NCBI GenBank assembly: GCA_045132235.1 | Contig: JBGURX010000052.1 | Location: 24,775-88,774, forward strand | Reading direction: 5' to 3' | DNA length: 64,000 nucleotides | From: UBA1756 sp045132235 | Lineage (GTDB): Bacteria > Bacteroidota > Bacteroidia > Bacteroidales > WCHB1-69 | Part shown: one piece after another, positions 16,598 to 25,525 of the stretch | Layout of the letters: the number at the start of each line of letters is the position of its first letter | How positions within the stretch are numbered: position 1 is the first letter of the stretch | Made by a program: the position numbers and the translations under genes | Notes under the pieces: model-generated | The model's input: the letters and a program-made list of their open reading frames with translations, nothing else | Told to the model about the DNA's origin: nothing | Databases searched by the model: none

Positions 16598-19081
16598 TCA
16601 TCGTATGACAGTCAGGGTGCTGTGGTACTCCACCGCCCGCACGAACCCTACATAGTGGAAGGTGTAGAAATACACCCCGTCGGAGTTGTGCTCTGCTGCG
16701 AAGCCGGTCTCTGCATTGTAGAGCACGCCGTCCTTGATGTAGGTGCGGTAGTTGGTCATCTCATACACTTTTTGTCCCCAGCGGTCGTAGATGGTCAGCA
16801 CGTTGTCTAATTCCGGGTTCAGGTTTTTGATGGCGAACACGTCGTTCACTCCGTCGCCGTTGGGGGTGATGACGTTGGGAAACTCGAGGTCGGCATCTAC
16901 ATACACATTGTGCGAAATCACACTCTCGCAGCCGTTGGAGCTTGTCAGCGTGAGGGTTACCAAGAACTCGCCCCATGTCTCGTAGGTGTGCGACATCTCC
17001 ATCTCTGCGCTGCTCTCGCTGCTCCCGTCACCGAAATCCCACTGCCACAGGAAGCTCTCGCCCGGATAGGTATCCGACAGGTCGGTGAGGTTGATGAACT
17101 GCACAGGGTCGCCATCCGACAGCATGATGCGTTCGGGGTTCGACACGAAGTCGGGTTGCGGCTTGCTGTACACTACGATGTGGAGGGTGACGGTGCTGTC
17201 GCAGCCATACATGTTCTGCAAATTCTGCACATAGTCGAAGTCGCCGGCATGAATATTCTCGTCGGCGGCAAGGTTGAAGTTGTGCTGCTGGTAGGTGTCG
17301 AATTGGCAGATGGTGTCGTGGAAGATGGTTTCGTTAGTAGGCAAAATGTTGATTGTCAGCGTGAAGGCGCTGTCGCAGCCACTGCTGCTTACTCCCTCGA
17401 AGGACATCGTGTGTTCACCCAGCTCCATCGTGTCGGCATCAAACAGGAAATTATATTGGTTGTAAATGCTGTTTTTACAGACATTATCGGTAACATAGAG
17501 GTCGTACACAGGGTTGACGGTGAGGTTGAGGTTTTCGGTGCTGTCGCAGCCATATTGGTTGGTGAAGATGTGTTGGGCTTGGTTCAGCCCCACGGTCAGC
17601 TCGCTGGCCGCCAGCTGGAAGTCGAAACCGCTGAAGTCTTCTCCCTCGCAGATGGCGGTGTCGTGGGTGAAGATTTCGCTGGGAAGCACGGTAAGGTAGA
17701 GGGTGACCACGCTATCGCATTGGTTGATAGATGGATAGGTGTTTTGAAGTGTCTGTGTGCCAGTGGTATAGGTTTGCGACGATGCCACGTTGAATCCGTA
17801 GCCTGAGTAGGGTTCTCTTTGGCATACAGTATCATAGAAGTAGTGGGCGTATTCGGGGTTGACGGTGATGGTGAAGTGGGCGGTGGCATGGCAGCCGTTG
17901 GTGTCGGTAAAGGTGTAGGACATCGGGTAAACGGCGGCGGAGTCGTGGAAGAAGAAGGTATGGTTGGCATCCACCCAGCCGCCTTCATACACGCCGCCGG
18001 CGGGAAGCCCTGACAGCACGACCGACGAGTCGCTGAGGCAGTGCACGTAGTCGGGATGCGAAACGGGCGGTTCGTAGTCCACAATGGTGACTTCTCCCAC
18101 GGCGGTGAGGCTGTCGGCATCGGTCACGGTCACGTAGTAGGTGCCGGCACAGAGGCCGAAAGCTGTGTCGGTGATCTGCTGCGAGTCGTCGCTCCACTGG
18201 TAGGTGTAGGGCGGGGTGCCGCCGGAAGGAGTGGCCACGGCGATGGCGGCACAGAAGATAACGGGCGGGTCAATACAGACATCGTTGCAGGTGGCGTAGG
18301 TGGGGGCTCCGCTGGTGCTCTGCCAGTTGCCGCCGTCGGGAATGCGGCGGAAGGAACTTCCGAGATAGTTCTGCGGATTCAGTGAGGTGATGTAGGTCTT
18401 GCGGTTGGCGGGAATCTGGTCGTAGGAGGGGAGGGTGCCCGAAAAACCGCATTCGTTGGTGACCGGTGTGCAGGGGTAACACGACATGCAGCTGTTGCTC
18501 TGGCTGCACCAGCTGATGGCATCCTGCGGCACGCCGTTGGCATCGTAGAAGGCGAACCAGCCGCCGGCATTGGGAAACCACAGGCGGCCGCCGCCGGCAT
18601 CGAAGCAGTAGCGGTCGTCAATCACCACCTCCACCACATTGCCGCCGTTCTGCACCAGCAGACTGTCGGGTACGGCGGCGGCCCGGTAACCGCGCACCAT
18701 GCAGAATCCCTGTGGCGGCACCACTGTGCCTGGCGGCAACGCAAAACCTCCGCCCCAGTTGCCCGACTGGTTGGTGTTGTCGTAGGCATTATTGCCCAGA
18801 AAATAGCAGGAAATGTCCACCGAGTCGCACTTGTGCGGATTGTACAACTCAATCCACTCGCCGCCGCCGGTGGTGTGGTATGAACTGCCCACCATCGAGC
18901 CGTCGTACTGCGACGGCGACAGCATCACTTCGTTGATGAGAATCGTGGGACCGTTGTAGTAGCACCCCTGTCCGATGCAGTCGGTGTTGACCGTGCCCGT
19001 CACCGAAACGGTGAGTGGCGACTGCGCATACGCCATCACTCCAGCCAATAGTGCAAACAACAATATGACAGCGCGTTTCAT
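16598..19081 (-). CDS. T9SS type B surface protein with lamin-tail and SprB-like repeats
   Basis: Secreted protein of 827 residues with a signal peptide ending at MAYAQ. A lamin-tail-like domain (about 45-170; ILINEVMLSPSQYDG, GGEWIELYNPHKCDS) comes first. An SprB-type repeat follows (PSGGTPPYTYQWSDD, CAGTYYVTVTDAD, about 265-325). Next are four copies of a roughly 60-residue module that starts DT(V/I)C and ends in a CDS-x-x-L motif, a PKD domain (WQWDFGDGSSES), and the type B sorting domain (FPNVITPNGDGVNDVFAI). Its C-terminus is paralogous to the convergent gene at 14502-16541. Such mixtures are typical of gliding or adhesion surface proteins; ligand unknown. Confidence 0.86.
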   Translation of the reverse strand: MKRAVILLFALLAGVMAYAQSPLTVSVTGTVNTDCIGQGCYYNGPTILINEVMLSPSQYDGSMVGSSYHTTGGGEWIELYNPHKCDSVDISCYFLGNNAYDNTNQSGNWGGGFALPPGTVVPPQGFCMVRGYRAAAVPDSLLVQNGGNVVEVVIDDRYCFDAGGGRLWFPNAGGWFAFYDANGVPQDAISWCSQSNSCMSCYPCTPVTNECGFSGTLPSYDQIPANRKTYITSLNPQNYLGSSFRRIPDGGNWQSTSGAPTYATCNDVCIDPPVIFCAAIAVATPSGGTPPYTYQWSDDSQQITDTAFGLCAGTYYVTVTDADSLTAVGEVTIVDYEPPVSHPDYVHCLSDSSVVLSGLPAGGVYEGGWVDANHTFFFHDSAAVYPMSYTFTDTNGCHATAHFTITVNPEYAHYFYDTVCQREPYSGYGFNVASSQTYTTGTQTLQNTYPSINQCDSVVTLYLTVLPSEIFTHDTAICEGEDFSGFDFQLAASELTVGLNQAQHIFTNQYGCDSTENLNLTVNPVYDLYVTDNVCKNSIYNQYNFLFDADTMELGEHTMSFEGVSSSGCDSAFTLTINILPTNETIFHDTICQFDTYQQHNFNLAADENIHAGDFDYVQNLQNMYGCDSTVTLHIVVYSKPQPDFVSNPERIMLSDGDPVQFINLTDLSDTYPGESFLWQWDFGDGSSESSAEMEMSHTYETWGEFLVTLTLTSSNGCESVISHNVYVDADLEFPNVITPNGDGVNDVFAIKNLNPELDNVLTIYDRWGQKVYEMTNYRTYIKDGVLYNAETGFAAEHNSDGVYFYTFHYVGFVRAVEYHSTLTVIR

Positions 19082-19113
19082 GATGGGGATTTTTGTCAGG
19101 GATTTTGATTCTG

Positions 19114-19121
19114 CAAAACTA
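19114..19121 (-). promoter_or_regulatory. -7 promoter element of LTD surface protein gene
   Basis: Minus strand TAGTTTTG, 32 bp before the ATG at 19081. Confidence 0.5.
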
Positions 19122-19177
19122 CTGAAAATTTTTATTAGTTTGCAGAAAGAAATAAAAAAATCAAAAAAAATCTGAAC

Positions 19178-20488
19178 CTACATCTTCAGCCAGCGCATCA
19201 GCTCGCGCCATGTGATTTTTTTGCCATAGGTAAGCAAACCGATGCGGTAAATCTTGGAGGCAAACCCCACACAGAGGAAAAAGGTCAGCAGCAACAGACC
19301 GCCCGACAGTAGCAGCTCCCACAACGGCACTCCCGACGGGATGCGGTACAGCATGGTGATGGGTGCCGTGAACGGGATGAACGACAGCCAACGGATGAGC
19401 TCGTGCTGCGGCGAAATGCCGCTGGCAATCACAATCAGCGAGGCGATGAGCGGAATGCTGATGGGAAGTATCAACTGGTTGGAGTCGGTCTCGTTGTCGG
19501 TGGCCGAACCCACGCCCGCAAAAAGCGAAGCGTACATCAGGTAGCCGATGATGAAGTAGAACAGGAAGCAGATGATGAGCGTGCTGAAGGGGAAGGAGTA
19601 AAAAGCTGATATGTTGGTGAATACATTGCTGTCGGTGGCTACGGTGGCGCCTGCAAACCCGCCTCCGTTCTGCGACAGCAGCTCAGCGGTGGTATTGTCG
19701 GCGAACACCTGCGGCGCAATGCTCCCCGCGGCAGACAAGATGATGACAATCAGCGTGATCTGCGCCACAAACTGCGTCAGTCCGGTCAAGGCCACCCCCA
19801 CAATCTTGCCCATCATGAACTGGAAGGGCTTCACCGAAGAGACAAGCACCTCGATGATGCGGTTGGACTTCTCCTCTATCACGCTGCGCATCACTTGGTT
19901 GGCATAGGTGAAGACGAAAAAGTAAATCAGCACTCCGCAGATGATGCCCACAAAGCGGTTCATCTCCACCATCTTCTCTTCCGCCCGCCCGTCTTTGTCA
20001 ATCTGCAAGGTCTGTATGTCGCTGTGGGAGTTCTCTTTGATGGTTTTGTACCGCTGCACGTCCACATTGAACTCCTGCTGCAGGGCACGGTCGAACATCA
20101 CCTCGTCCATCTGCTCGGAAATACCGCTTTTCAGACTCAGCGGCGGGTCTTTGTAAAAGAAGAGGTTGGCACGGTTCGACTGCGAGCCGCCAAGGATGTG
20201 CAGCACCGCATCGCACTCACCGTTCACACACCGCTGTTTCAGCCCCCCCAGCTCACCGCTCGGATATTCGAACTTGATTTTGGCGGTGTTGTGGAATTTG
20301 TGGATGAAATAGCTGTTGTCGTCCAGCACATACACCGTGCAGGTCTTGTCGGTGTGGTTGGAAAGGTACACCGGCAGCAGAATCAGCACGACCATGATGA
20401 CAGGCATGAGCAGCGTGGTGATGATGAACGATTTCTTTTTGATTCGGGTGAGAAATTCGCGGGAGATGATGACCAGTATTTTGTTCAT
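19178..20488 (-). CDS. ABC-2 type transporter permease (NatB/YhaP-like)
   Basis: Membrane subunit of an ABC exporter, 436 residues. A first membrane helix (about 20-42) is followed by a long extracytoplasmic domain (about 45-185). A cluster of five or so helices from about 190 to 420 then follows (VGIICGVLIYFFVFTY, IGYLMYASLFAGVGSATDNE, LILPISIPLIASLIVIA). This is the NatB/ABC-2 architecture. It follows its ATPase by 6 bp. Substrate unknown; relatives export sodium, peptides or lipids, and nothing here chooses between them. Confidence 0.88.
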   Translation of the reverse strand: MNKILVIISREFLTRIKKKSFIITTLLMPVIMVVLILLPVYLSNHTDKTCTVYVLDDNSYFIHKFHNTAKIKFEYPSGELGGLKQRCVNGECDAVLHILGGSQSNRANLFFYKDPPLSLKSGISEQMDEVMFDRALQQEFNVDVQRYKTIKENSHSDIQTLQIDKDGRAEEKMVEMNRFVGIICGVLIYFFVFTYANQVMRSVIEEKSNRIIEVLVSSVKPFQFMMGKIVGVALTGLTQFVAQITLIVIILSAAGSIAPQVFADNTTAELLSQNGGGFAGATVATDSNVFTNISAFYSFPFSTLIICFLFYFIIGYLMYASLFAGVGSATDNETDSNQLILPISIPLIASLIVIASGISPQHELIRWLSFIPFTAPITMLYRIPSGVPLWELLLSGGLLLLTFFLCVGFASKIYRIGLLTYGKKITWRELMRWLKM

Positions 20489-20494
20489 GTCCGA

Positions 20495-21415
20495 CTAATG
20501 GTTTTCGTTTTGTGCTTGGATGGTGCGGATGAAGATGTCGTTCATGGAGGGCAGCACTTCGCCGAAGCTGAGGATGGACTGGCAGGAGATGAAGTGTTGG
20601 AGAAGGTCGTTGGCGTGATGGCTGTCGTCCAGTTGCAGCTGCAGGGTAGTGGTCTGGCTGTCGGTGCTGCGGTCAATGAGCTGCATCCATTCGGGCAGGC
20701 TGCCCACCTCGGGCTGCCCCTCGAAGGTGATGTGGAAACGGTTCTGCCGGAAGGTGCGGCGCACCTCGTTCACAGCCCCCTTAATGATGACTTTTCCTTT
20801 GTTGATGAGGGCGATGTCATCGCAGATCTCTTCCACCGATGCCATGTTGTGGGTGGAGAGGATGATGGTGGCGCCATTTTCTTTCAATTCAAGGATTTCC
20901 GATTTCAGCTGCTCCGCGTTGATGGGGTCGAAGCCGGAGAAGGGCTCGTCGAAGATGAGGAAGTCGGGGTTGTGCACCACGGTCACGATGAACTGCACCT
21001 TCTGCTGCATGCCTTTCGATAGGTCCTCCACGCGCCGGTTCCACCAGCTTTCGATGCCGAGTTTGTGAAACCAGTACTGCAGCGACTCGGTGGCGTCGCG
21101 CTTTGACATGCCGCGCAGACGGGCCATGTAGATAGCCTGTTCCGACACCTTCATCTTCTTGTACAGCCCGCGCTCTTCGGGCAGGTAGCCGATGTTGGAG
21201 ACATCGGCGGGGGTCAGCTCGTGCCCGAGAAAACGGATGACACCGCTGTCGGGCGTATTGATGCAGGTCAGCAGGCGGATCAGCGTGGTCTTGCCGGCTC
21301 CGTTGGGACCGAGCAGGCCGAAGATGCGCCCCCGGGCGATGGAGAGCGACAGGTCGTCCAACGCCTTGTAGTGGCCAAACTTCTTGGTGACGTTTTCTAC
21401 TTCAATGATGTTCAT
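20495..21415 (-). CDS. ABC transporter ATP-binding protein (NatA/YhaQ-like)
   Basis: ATPase partner of the downstream permease, 306 residues. Walker A is GPNGAGKTT (about 36-44), the signature is LSKGMQQKVQF, and Walker B is FLIFDEPFSGFDP followed by the H-loop LSTHNM. An extra C-terminal domain of about 90 residues (after IIKGAVNEV) is common in NatA-type ATPases. The start overlaps the stop of the upstream DUF4290 gene by 4 bp (ATGA), so translation is probably coupled. Confidence 0.92.
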   Translation of the reverse strand: MNIIEVENVTKKFGHYKALDDLSLSIARGRIFGLLGPNGAGKTTLIRLLTCINTPDSGVIRFLGHELTPADVSNIGYLPEERGLYKKMKVSEQAIYMARLRGMSKRDATESLQYWFHKLGIESWWNRRVEDLSKGMQQKVQFIVTVVHNPDFLIFDEPFSGFDPINAEQLKSEILELKENGATIILSTHNMASVEEICDDIALINKGKVIIKGAVNEVRRTFRQNRFHITFEGQPEVGSLPEWMQLIDRSTDSQTTTLQLQLDDSHHANDLLQHFISCQSILSFGEVLPSMNDIFIRTIQAQNENH

Positions 21416-22116
21416 AAGCTCTCGGTGGCCGTGTTCTTGCGCTTTTTCTTGCGTTTTTTCTTTTTTTTCGCCGTCAGCGGAGTGTTTGTGGCCGGCAATT
21501 CAGTGATGGTGTTGAAGACAAAGTCCTTGGGGAGTGTCAGCTTGCCGCCCGACAGTTCGTACAGCTGGCTGATGATGGTGGAGTCCTCCACCGTGTCGCG
21601 GTTCCACGTCAGGTAGAGTTTCTTCATCTGGTTGGCGATGTCCTTAGTGAGCTGCACTTTCTCGGGGCCGTCAGGATACTCACTCACGGTCTGTATCATC
21701 TGGTCCAGATAGCGGCCGTACGAACGCACCCGTATGCCGGTCTTCTGATATTCGCTCTTGGGGGAAATGCGCACTTTCTCCTCCTCCTTTTCGGGTTTGG
21801 CGAAGGGCGAGTCAATGTCAAGTTGGTAGTTGGAGATGATGATCAGGTGGTCCCACAGCTTCTGCCAGTAGTCGAGCGACTCTTTCTGTTTCTGCAGCTG
21901 CGGGTCGGGCTGGGCGTTGTTGTTGGTGGGCTGTGCAGTGGCCGTGCCGGCGGCGAGCGACGGCGAGATCATCGACATGGCCTTGATGATGGCCTTGGCA
22001 GCCTCGTTGCGCTTTTGCCGGTCTTCAATGGCGACGGCCTGCTCGATCATCTTTTGGATATTTCGGCCGTATTCTCTGATTTCTAATTTGTTACGAGCAG
22101 TATTGTATTCAGGCAT
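21412..22116 (-). CDS. DUF4290 family protein
   Basis: Conserved Bacteroidetes protein of unknown function, 234 residues. The family hallmark YNTARNKLEIREYGRNIQKM is at the N-terminus (4-23), followed by a helix with EDRQKRNEAAKAI, then KLWDHLIIISNYQLDIDSPF, and a charged Lys-rich tail (KKKKKRKKKRK). No signal peptide or membrane span, so probably cytoplasmic. It starts the operon that continues into the ABC exporter. The basic tail could bind nucleic acid or ribosomes; that is a guess. Confidence 0.85.
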   Translation of the reverse strand: MPEYNTARNKLEIREYGRNIQKMIEQAVAIEDRQKRNEAAKAIIKAMSMISPSLAAGTATAQPTNNNAQPDPQLQKQKESLDYWQKLWDHLIIISNYQLDIDSPFAKPEKEEEKVRISPKSEYQKTGIRVRSYGRYLDQMIQTVSEYPDGPEKVQLTKDIANQMKKLYLTWNRDTVEDSTIISQLYELSGGKLTLPKDFVFNTITELPATNTPLTAKKKKKRKKKRKNTATESL

Positions 22117-22136
22117 GTTAGAAAAACATTTGGGTG

Positions 22137-22144
22137 CAAAGATA
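22137..22144 (-). promoter_or_regulatory. -7 promoter element of DUF4290-ABC operon
   Basis: Minus strand TATCTTTG, 20 bp before the ATG at 22116. Confidence 0.6.
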
Positions 22145-22178
22145 CTATTAAATTCGGAACTGACAGGCGGTTTGTAAA

Positions 22179-23201
22179 TTATTCCGCTTTACCATCTCCC
22201 TGACGCACGTCCACAATGGGCACGTCGATTCCTTCGGCAAGTGCATCGCGCAGCTTGTCGGAGTGGAGGGTATAGCCGCTTGGCGACCACGGGTTGATGC
22301 TGATGGCCAAGAGTTTGGGTTTGCACAGCACGCTCATCCGGCCGCCTTTTTGCAGGTAGGCACGTACCGCCTGCGGGGTGGCGAATACTCTTGTAAAATC
22401 TTTGATAATCAATTCTGTATGACTGATTTCGGGCTGCATCCGCAGAATGTCAAGCAGCTTGTCGCTCACCGCGCCGCTCACGAAGACACGTCCGCCGTGC
22501 CGGTAGAGCTTCTCTTTCTGCTGCTGGAGCAACAGCGCGGAGGGGATGTCCAGATCCACGGGCTCTCCCTCTTCGGGCACGGCCCAGATACCCTGATCGA
22601 TGCGGTTGAGCTGTGCGGTGCAGGAGATGTCGGCGACGGGCAGCTGCAGCAGGTCATAGACGAAGCGGGTCTGGCGCACCAGCTCCTGCAGGTTGGTGGA
22701 CAGCGCTGCGCCGGTGGCCATGATCATGGCATCGGTGATGGCCGGCGAGGCGAGGCTCTTGCGCGACAAGGCGCCATCTACCAGCACGGTGCGTGCGCCG
22801 AGGGTTTGCAGCTCCTCGATGACATCCCGCAGCAGTCCCGTGGTCACCGGGCCGGAGAGGATGACCTTGCCGGTGGTGACAGCCCGCGCGGTCACCAAGC
22901 GGCCGAGGGCGGTCTGCCAGGCCGACAACCCTTCTACCTCGGCGGTGAGCCGGCGTGTGTGATAGAACTTCTCGGAAGTGGAGAAGAGTGTGCCGGCGGT
23001 CAGCGTGATCTCCGGCTTGGCGGTGCGGGTCACCTGGTCGCAGCTCTCCCCGTCAATGCCGATGGAAGTCACGCCGACAGGATGCCCGATGCGGCTGCAG
23101 CCCCGCAGCACGTAGTTCAGGCACTCCGTCTTGCCCGTGTTCTTCTCCATACCGACCACGGCAACGGATTTGTATCGGCTAACTTCTTCTATCAGAGACA
23201 T
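22179..23201 (-). CDS. P-loop NTPase; possible KamB-like aminomutase reactivase subunit
   Basis: Cytoplasmic protein of 340 residues. The N-terminus has a Walker A-like loop GMEKNTGKTECLNYVL (about 17-32), then TSIGIDGESCD. A second strand-turn ILSGPVTTG and TVLVDGALSRKSLASP lie near the middle. I know P-loop proteins with a GMEKN-GKT loop beside lysine 5,6-aminomutase genes (KamB, thought to help reactivate the B12 enzyme). The organism has kamA and kce, so that role is plausible. However, no kamDE or kamC lies beside it, so the assignment is tentative. It has its own promoter and ends 62 bp before DUF4290. A general dinucleotide or cofactor-related P-loop role is an alternative. Confidence 0.45.
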   Translation of the reverse strand: MSLIEEVSRYKSVAVVGMEKNTGKTECLNYVLRGCSRIGHPVGVTSIGIDGESCDQVTRTAKPEITLTAGTLFSTSEKFYHTRRLTAEVEGLSAWQTALGRLVTARAVTTGKVILSGPVTTGLLRDVIEELQTLGARTVLVDGALSRKSLASPAITDAMIMATGAALSTNLQELVRQTRFVYDLLQLPVADISCTAQLNRIDQGIWAVPEEGEPVDLDIPSALLLQQQKEKLYRHGGRVFVSGAVSDKLLDILRMQPEISHTELIIKDFTRVFATPQAVRAYLQKGGRMSVLCKPKLLAISINPWSPSGYTLHSDKLRDALAEGIDVPIVDVRQGDGKAE

Positions 23202-23224
23202 ATCTACGCTTGTTCTTCAGCGTG

Positions 23225-23232
23225 CAAAGATA
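23225..23232 (-). promoter_or_regulatory. -7 promoter element of P-loop protein gene
   Basis: Minus strand TATCTTTG, 23 bp before the ATG at 23201. Confidence 0.6.
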
Positions 23233-23279
23233 GGATTTTTTTGGCGATTATCGACTTCTTTTTTCTAATGTAAAAAAAA

Positions 23280-23297
23280 GGCCGCTTGAAGGCGGCC
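23280..23297 (-). terminator. Terminator after mreB
   Basis: GGCCGC (23280-23285) pairs with GCGGCC (23292-23297) around a 6-nt loop. Eight T on the minus strand follow, 23 bp after the mreB stop. Confidence 0.88.
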
Positions 23298-23320
23298 GGT
23301 CAATATCGAAAAGGGTGATT

Positions 23321-24346
23321 TTATTTCATCAGGAAGGGGAACTTGTCGATGTTCTTGAGGGCGATACCCGTGCCGCGGGCGACAGCCTTCAAGGGGTTCT
23401 CCGCAATGTGTACCGGCAAGTGCGTCATCTGCGAGATGCGCTTGTCGAGACCGCGGAGCAACGCGCCACCACCGGCAATGTAGATACCGTTCTTGTAGAT
23501 ATCCACGCACGATTCAGGCGGAGTGCTCTCCAGCGTGCTCTTGATGGCACTCTCGATTTCCGAGATGGAGTGGTCGAGTGCCTGCGCGATTTCGCGGTAG
23601 TTGACCTTCACCGAGATGGGAAGTCCCTGCACGAGGTCACGGCCCTGCACCTCATAATCTTCCGGCGGATCTTCAAGGTCCTCGATGGCCGAACCGACTT
23701 TGATCTTGATACGCTCGGCAGTGGGCTCTCCGATGGAGAGGTTGTGCTTGCGGCGCATGTAGTCGATGATGTTGTCGTTGAACTCGTCGCCGGCAATCTT
23801 GCTGGAACGGCAGGTCACGATACCACCCAACGCGATGACGGCCACCTCACTGGTACCGCCGCCGATGTCGATGATCATGTTGCCGTTGTCGCTCAGCACG
23901 TCCAAGCCGATACCGATGGCAGCAGCCATGGGTTCGTGGATCAGACGCACCTCCTTGGCACCTGCCTGCTCGGCAGAGTCGCGCACGGCACGCTTCTCCA
24001 CCTCGGTGATGCCGGAGGGGATGCAGATGACCATCTTCAACGCCGGCGGGAAGAGATGACCTTTGGTGCCGGTCATCTTGATGAACTCCTTGAGCATCAT
24101 CTCCGTGGCCTGGAAGTTGGCGATTACACCGTCTTTCAACGGACGGATGGTTTGAATCTCTTCGTGGGTCTTGCCGTGCATCATCTGGGCCTTCTTGCCC
24201 ACCGCCTTCACCTGCTTGGTGTTTTTGTCGATGGCAATGATGGAAGGCTCGTCAACCACCAGCTGGTCGTTGAGGAGGATGATGGTGTTGGCAGTCCCTA
24301 AATCAATTGCGATTTCTTTTGTAAATAAAGAAGATAAACGGCGCAT
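23321..24346 (-). CDS. mreB: Rod shape-determining protein MreB
   Basis: Bacterial actin that organises lateral wall synthesis, 341 residues. It has phosphate 1 (IDLGTANTIIL, 15-25), IDIGGGTSEVAVIALGG for phosphate 2, and the adenosine loop IYIAGGGALLRGLDKRI near the end. The N-terminus lacks an amphipathic helix longer than a few residues. In many Bacteroidetes mreC, mreD and rodA follow; here a terminator follows instead, so mreB stands alone. A TAnnTTTG promoter lies 20 bp upstream with a 14-bp palindrome just beyond it. Confidence 0.97.
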   Translation of the reverse strand: MRRLSSLFTKEIAIDLGTANTIILLNDQLVVDEPSIIAIDKNTKQVKAVGKKAQMMHGKTHEEIQTIRPLKDGVIANFQATEMMLKEFIKMTGTKGHLFPPALKMVICIPSGITEVEKRAVRDSAEQAGAKEVRLIHEPMAAAIGIGLDVLSDNGNMIIDIGGGTSEVAVIALGGIVTCRSSKIAGDEFNDNIIDYMRRKHNLSIGEPTAERIKIKVGSAIEDLEDPPEDYEVQGRDLVQGLPISVKVNYREIAQALDHSISEIESAIKSTLESTPPESCVDIYKNGIYIAGGGALLRGLDKRISQMTHLPVHIAENPLKAVARGTGIALKNIDKFPFLMK

Positions 24347-24366
24347 TGTTGTTAGATTTGAGATTG

Positions 24367-24374
24367 CAAAGGTA
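24367..24374 (-). promoter_or_regulatory. -7 promoter element of mreB
   Basis: Minus strand TACCTTTG, 20 bp before the mreB ATG. Confidence 0.6.
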
Positions 24375-24385
24375 TATTTTTTATT

Positions 24386-24399
24386 CCGTATTAATACGG
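24386..24399. promoter_or_regulatory. 14-bp palindrome upstream of mreB
   Basis: Perfect palindrome CCGTATTAATACGG, 12 bp upstream of the mreB -7 box, where it would overlap the promoter. Possible operator; no T-run, so not a clear terminator. Confidence 0.4.
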
Positions 24400-24446
24400 C
24401 CGTTTGTCACTTTTGTTTCAATTTTTTTTGAAAATTTTTCAGTGAA

Positions 24447-25502
24447 CTATTCCACAGTGGTTTCCGCATCCTCTTTTTTCAGCACTTCGGGGTTCTTCAC
24501 CTTCACCGCCATGCCGTTGTTGAGCTTGGTCTGACCAGTGGTCACCACGAAAGCGCCGCTCTCCACACCGGAGGTGAGCTCGTAACGGTCGCCCATACGG
24601 CGGCCCAAGGTGACTTTCTGATAGGAAACCTTACCATCTTGATACACATATACATAGCGGTCGCCGGAGCCCTGCTGCTTGATGATGCACTTGTCGGGGA
24701 TGACCACGTGCTGGGCGGTGCCGTAGTTCATGGTGACGTGGGCGTACATACCCGGACGCACTTTGCCGTTGGCATTCTGCAAAGTGATTTCCACAGGGAA
24801 GGTGTGGGTGCGGGTGTCGATGGTCGGGTAGAGCAATGTGACTTTTCCAGTAAAATCTTCATCTTCAAATACTTCGATTTTTACCTTGGCGGTCATGCCA
24901 AGTTTTACTTGCTTGTACTGGCTCTCCGACACGTTGATGAGAATCTTCACGGGCGAAATCTGCTGCACCTGCAGGATCGGGTTGCCGGCGTAGATGTCGC
25001 CGCTGTCGTAGTTGCGCATCGTCACCACACCGTTCAGCGGACTGGTGAGGGTGGTGTTCACGGTGGTGTTCTGGTAGTTGCTGCGGAGCACGTCCAGCTG
25101 TGCCTTCTGCGCATCCCACTCCGACTTGGAGATGCCGCCCGCCTTGTACAGCTCGTCAATGCGCTTGAACGAAATCTCCATATTGTCGAGCTGCGTCTTC
25201 AGGTTGGCCTCGTTGGTGGCGTCCATCGACACCAGCTTCTGGCCTTTCTTCACCATGTCACCCACCTCCACATAGATGGCGTCGATACGTCCGGCGATGG
25301 TGGGGGCGATGTTGTTGGTGGCTTCCGCCTGCACCACTGCGGTATATTCGTACAGCTGGTCCACATCCTGCGTGGTGACCTGTGCCAGCGTCACCTGCTG
25401 CACCTTCTCGACGGTTTGCGTCTCGGTCTCTTCTTTTTTGTTGCATCCGGCAGCCACGATGGCAATCACTGCCAGAATCATGAGTTTGTTGATGTTCTTC
25501 AT
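24447..25502 (-). CDS. RND efflux periplasmic adaptor (MFP) lipoprotein
   Basis: Membrane-fusion protein of a tripartite pump, 351 residues from the ATG at 25502. I preferred this start over a GTG at 25526 because it gives a clean lipoprotein signal (MILAVIAIVAAGC). A lipoyl domain (APTIAGRIDAIYVEVGDMVKKGQ), a short coiled hairpin (TNEANLKTQLDNMEISFKRI) and beta-barrel and membrane-proximal domains follow (TLTSPLNGVVTMRNYDSGD). It follows tolC by 23 bp. The pump gene expected beside it is missing; an RND pump without its own adaptor lies at 45884-49006. Confidence 0.92.
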   Translation of the reverse strand: MKNINKLMILAVIAIVAAGCNKKEETETQTVEKVQQVTLAQVTTQDVDQLYEYTAVVQAEATNNIAPTIAGRIDAIYVEVGDMVKKGQKLVSMDATNEANLKTQLDNMEISFKRIDELYKAGGISKSEWDAQKAQLDVLRSNYQNTTVNTTLTSPLNGVVTMRNYDSGDIYAGNPILQVQQISPVKILINVSESQYKQVKLGMTAKVKIEVFEDEDFTGKVTLLYPTIDTRTHTFPVEITLQNANGKVRPGMYAHVTMNYGTAQHVVIPDKCIIKQQGSGDRYVYVYQDGKVSYQKVTLGRRMGDRYELTSGVESGAFVVTTGQTKLNNGMAVKVKNPEVLKKEDAETTVE

Positions 25503-25525
25503 ATTGTTGTAATGTCTTGTTTTCA

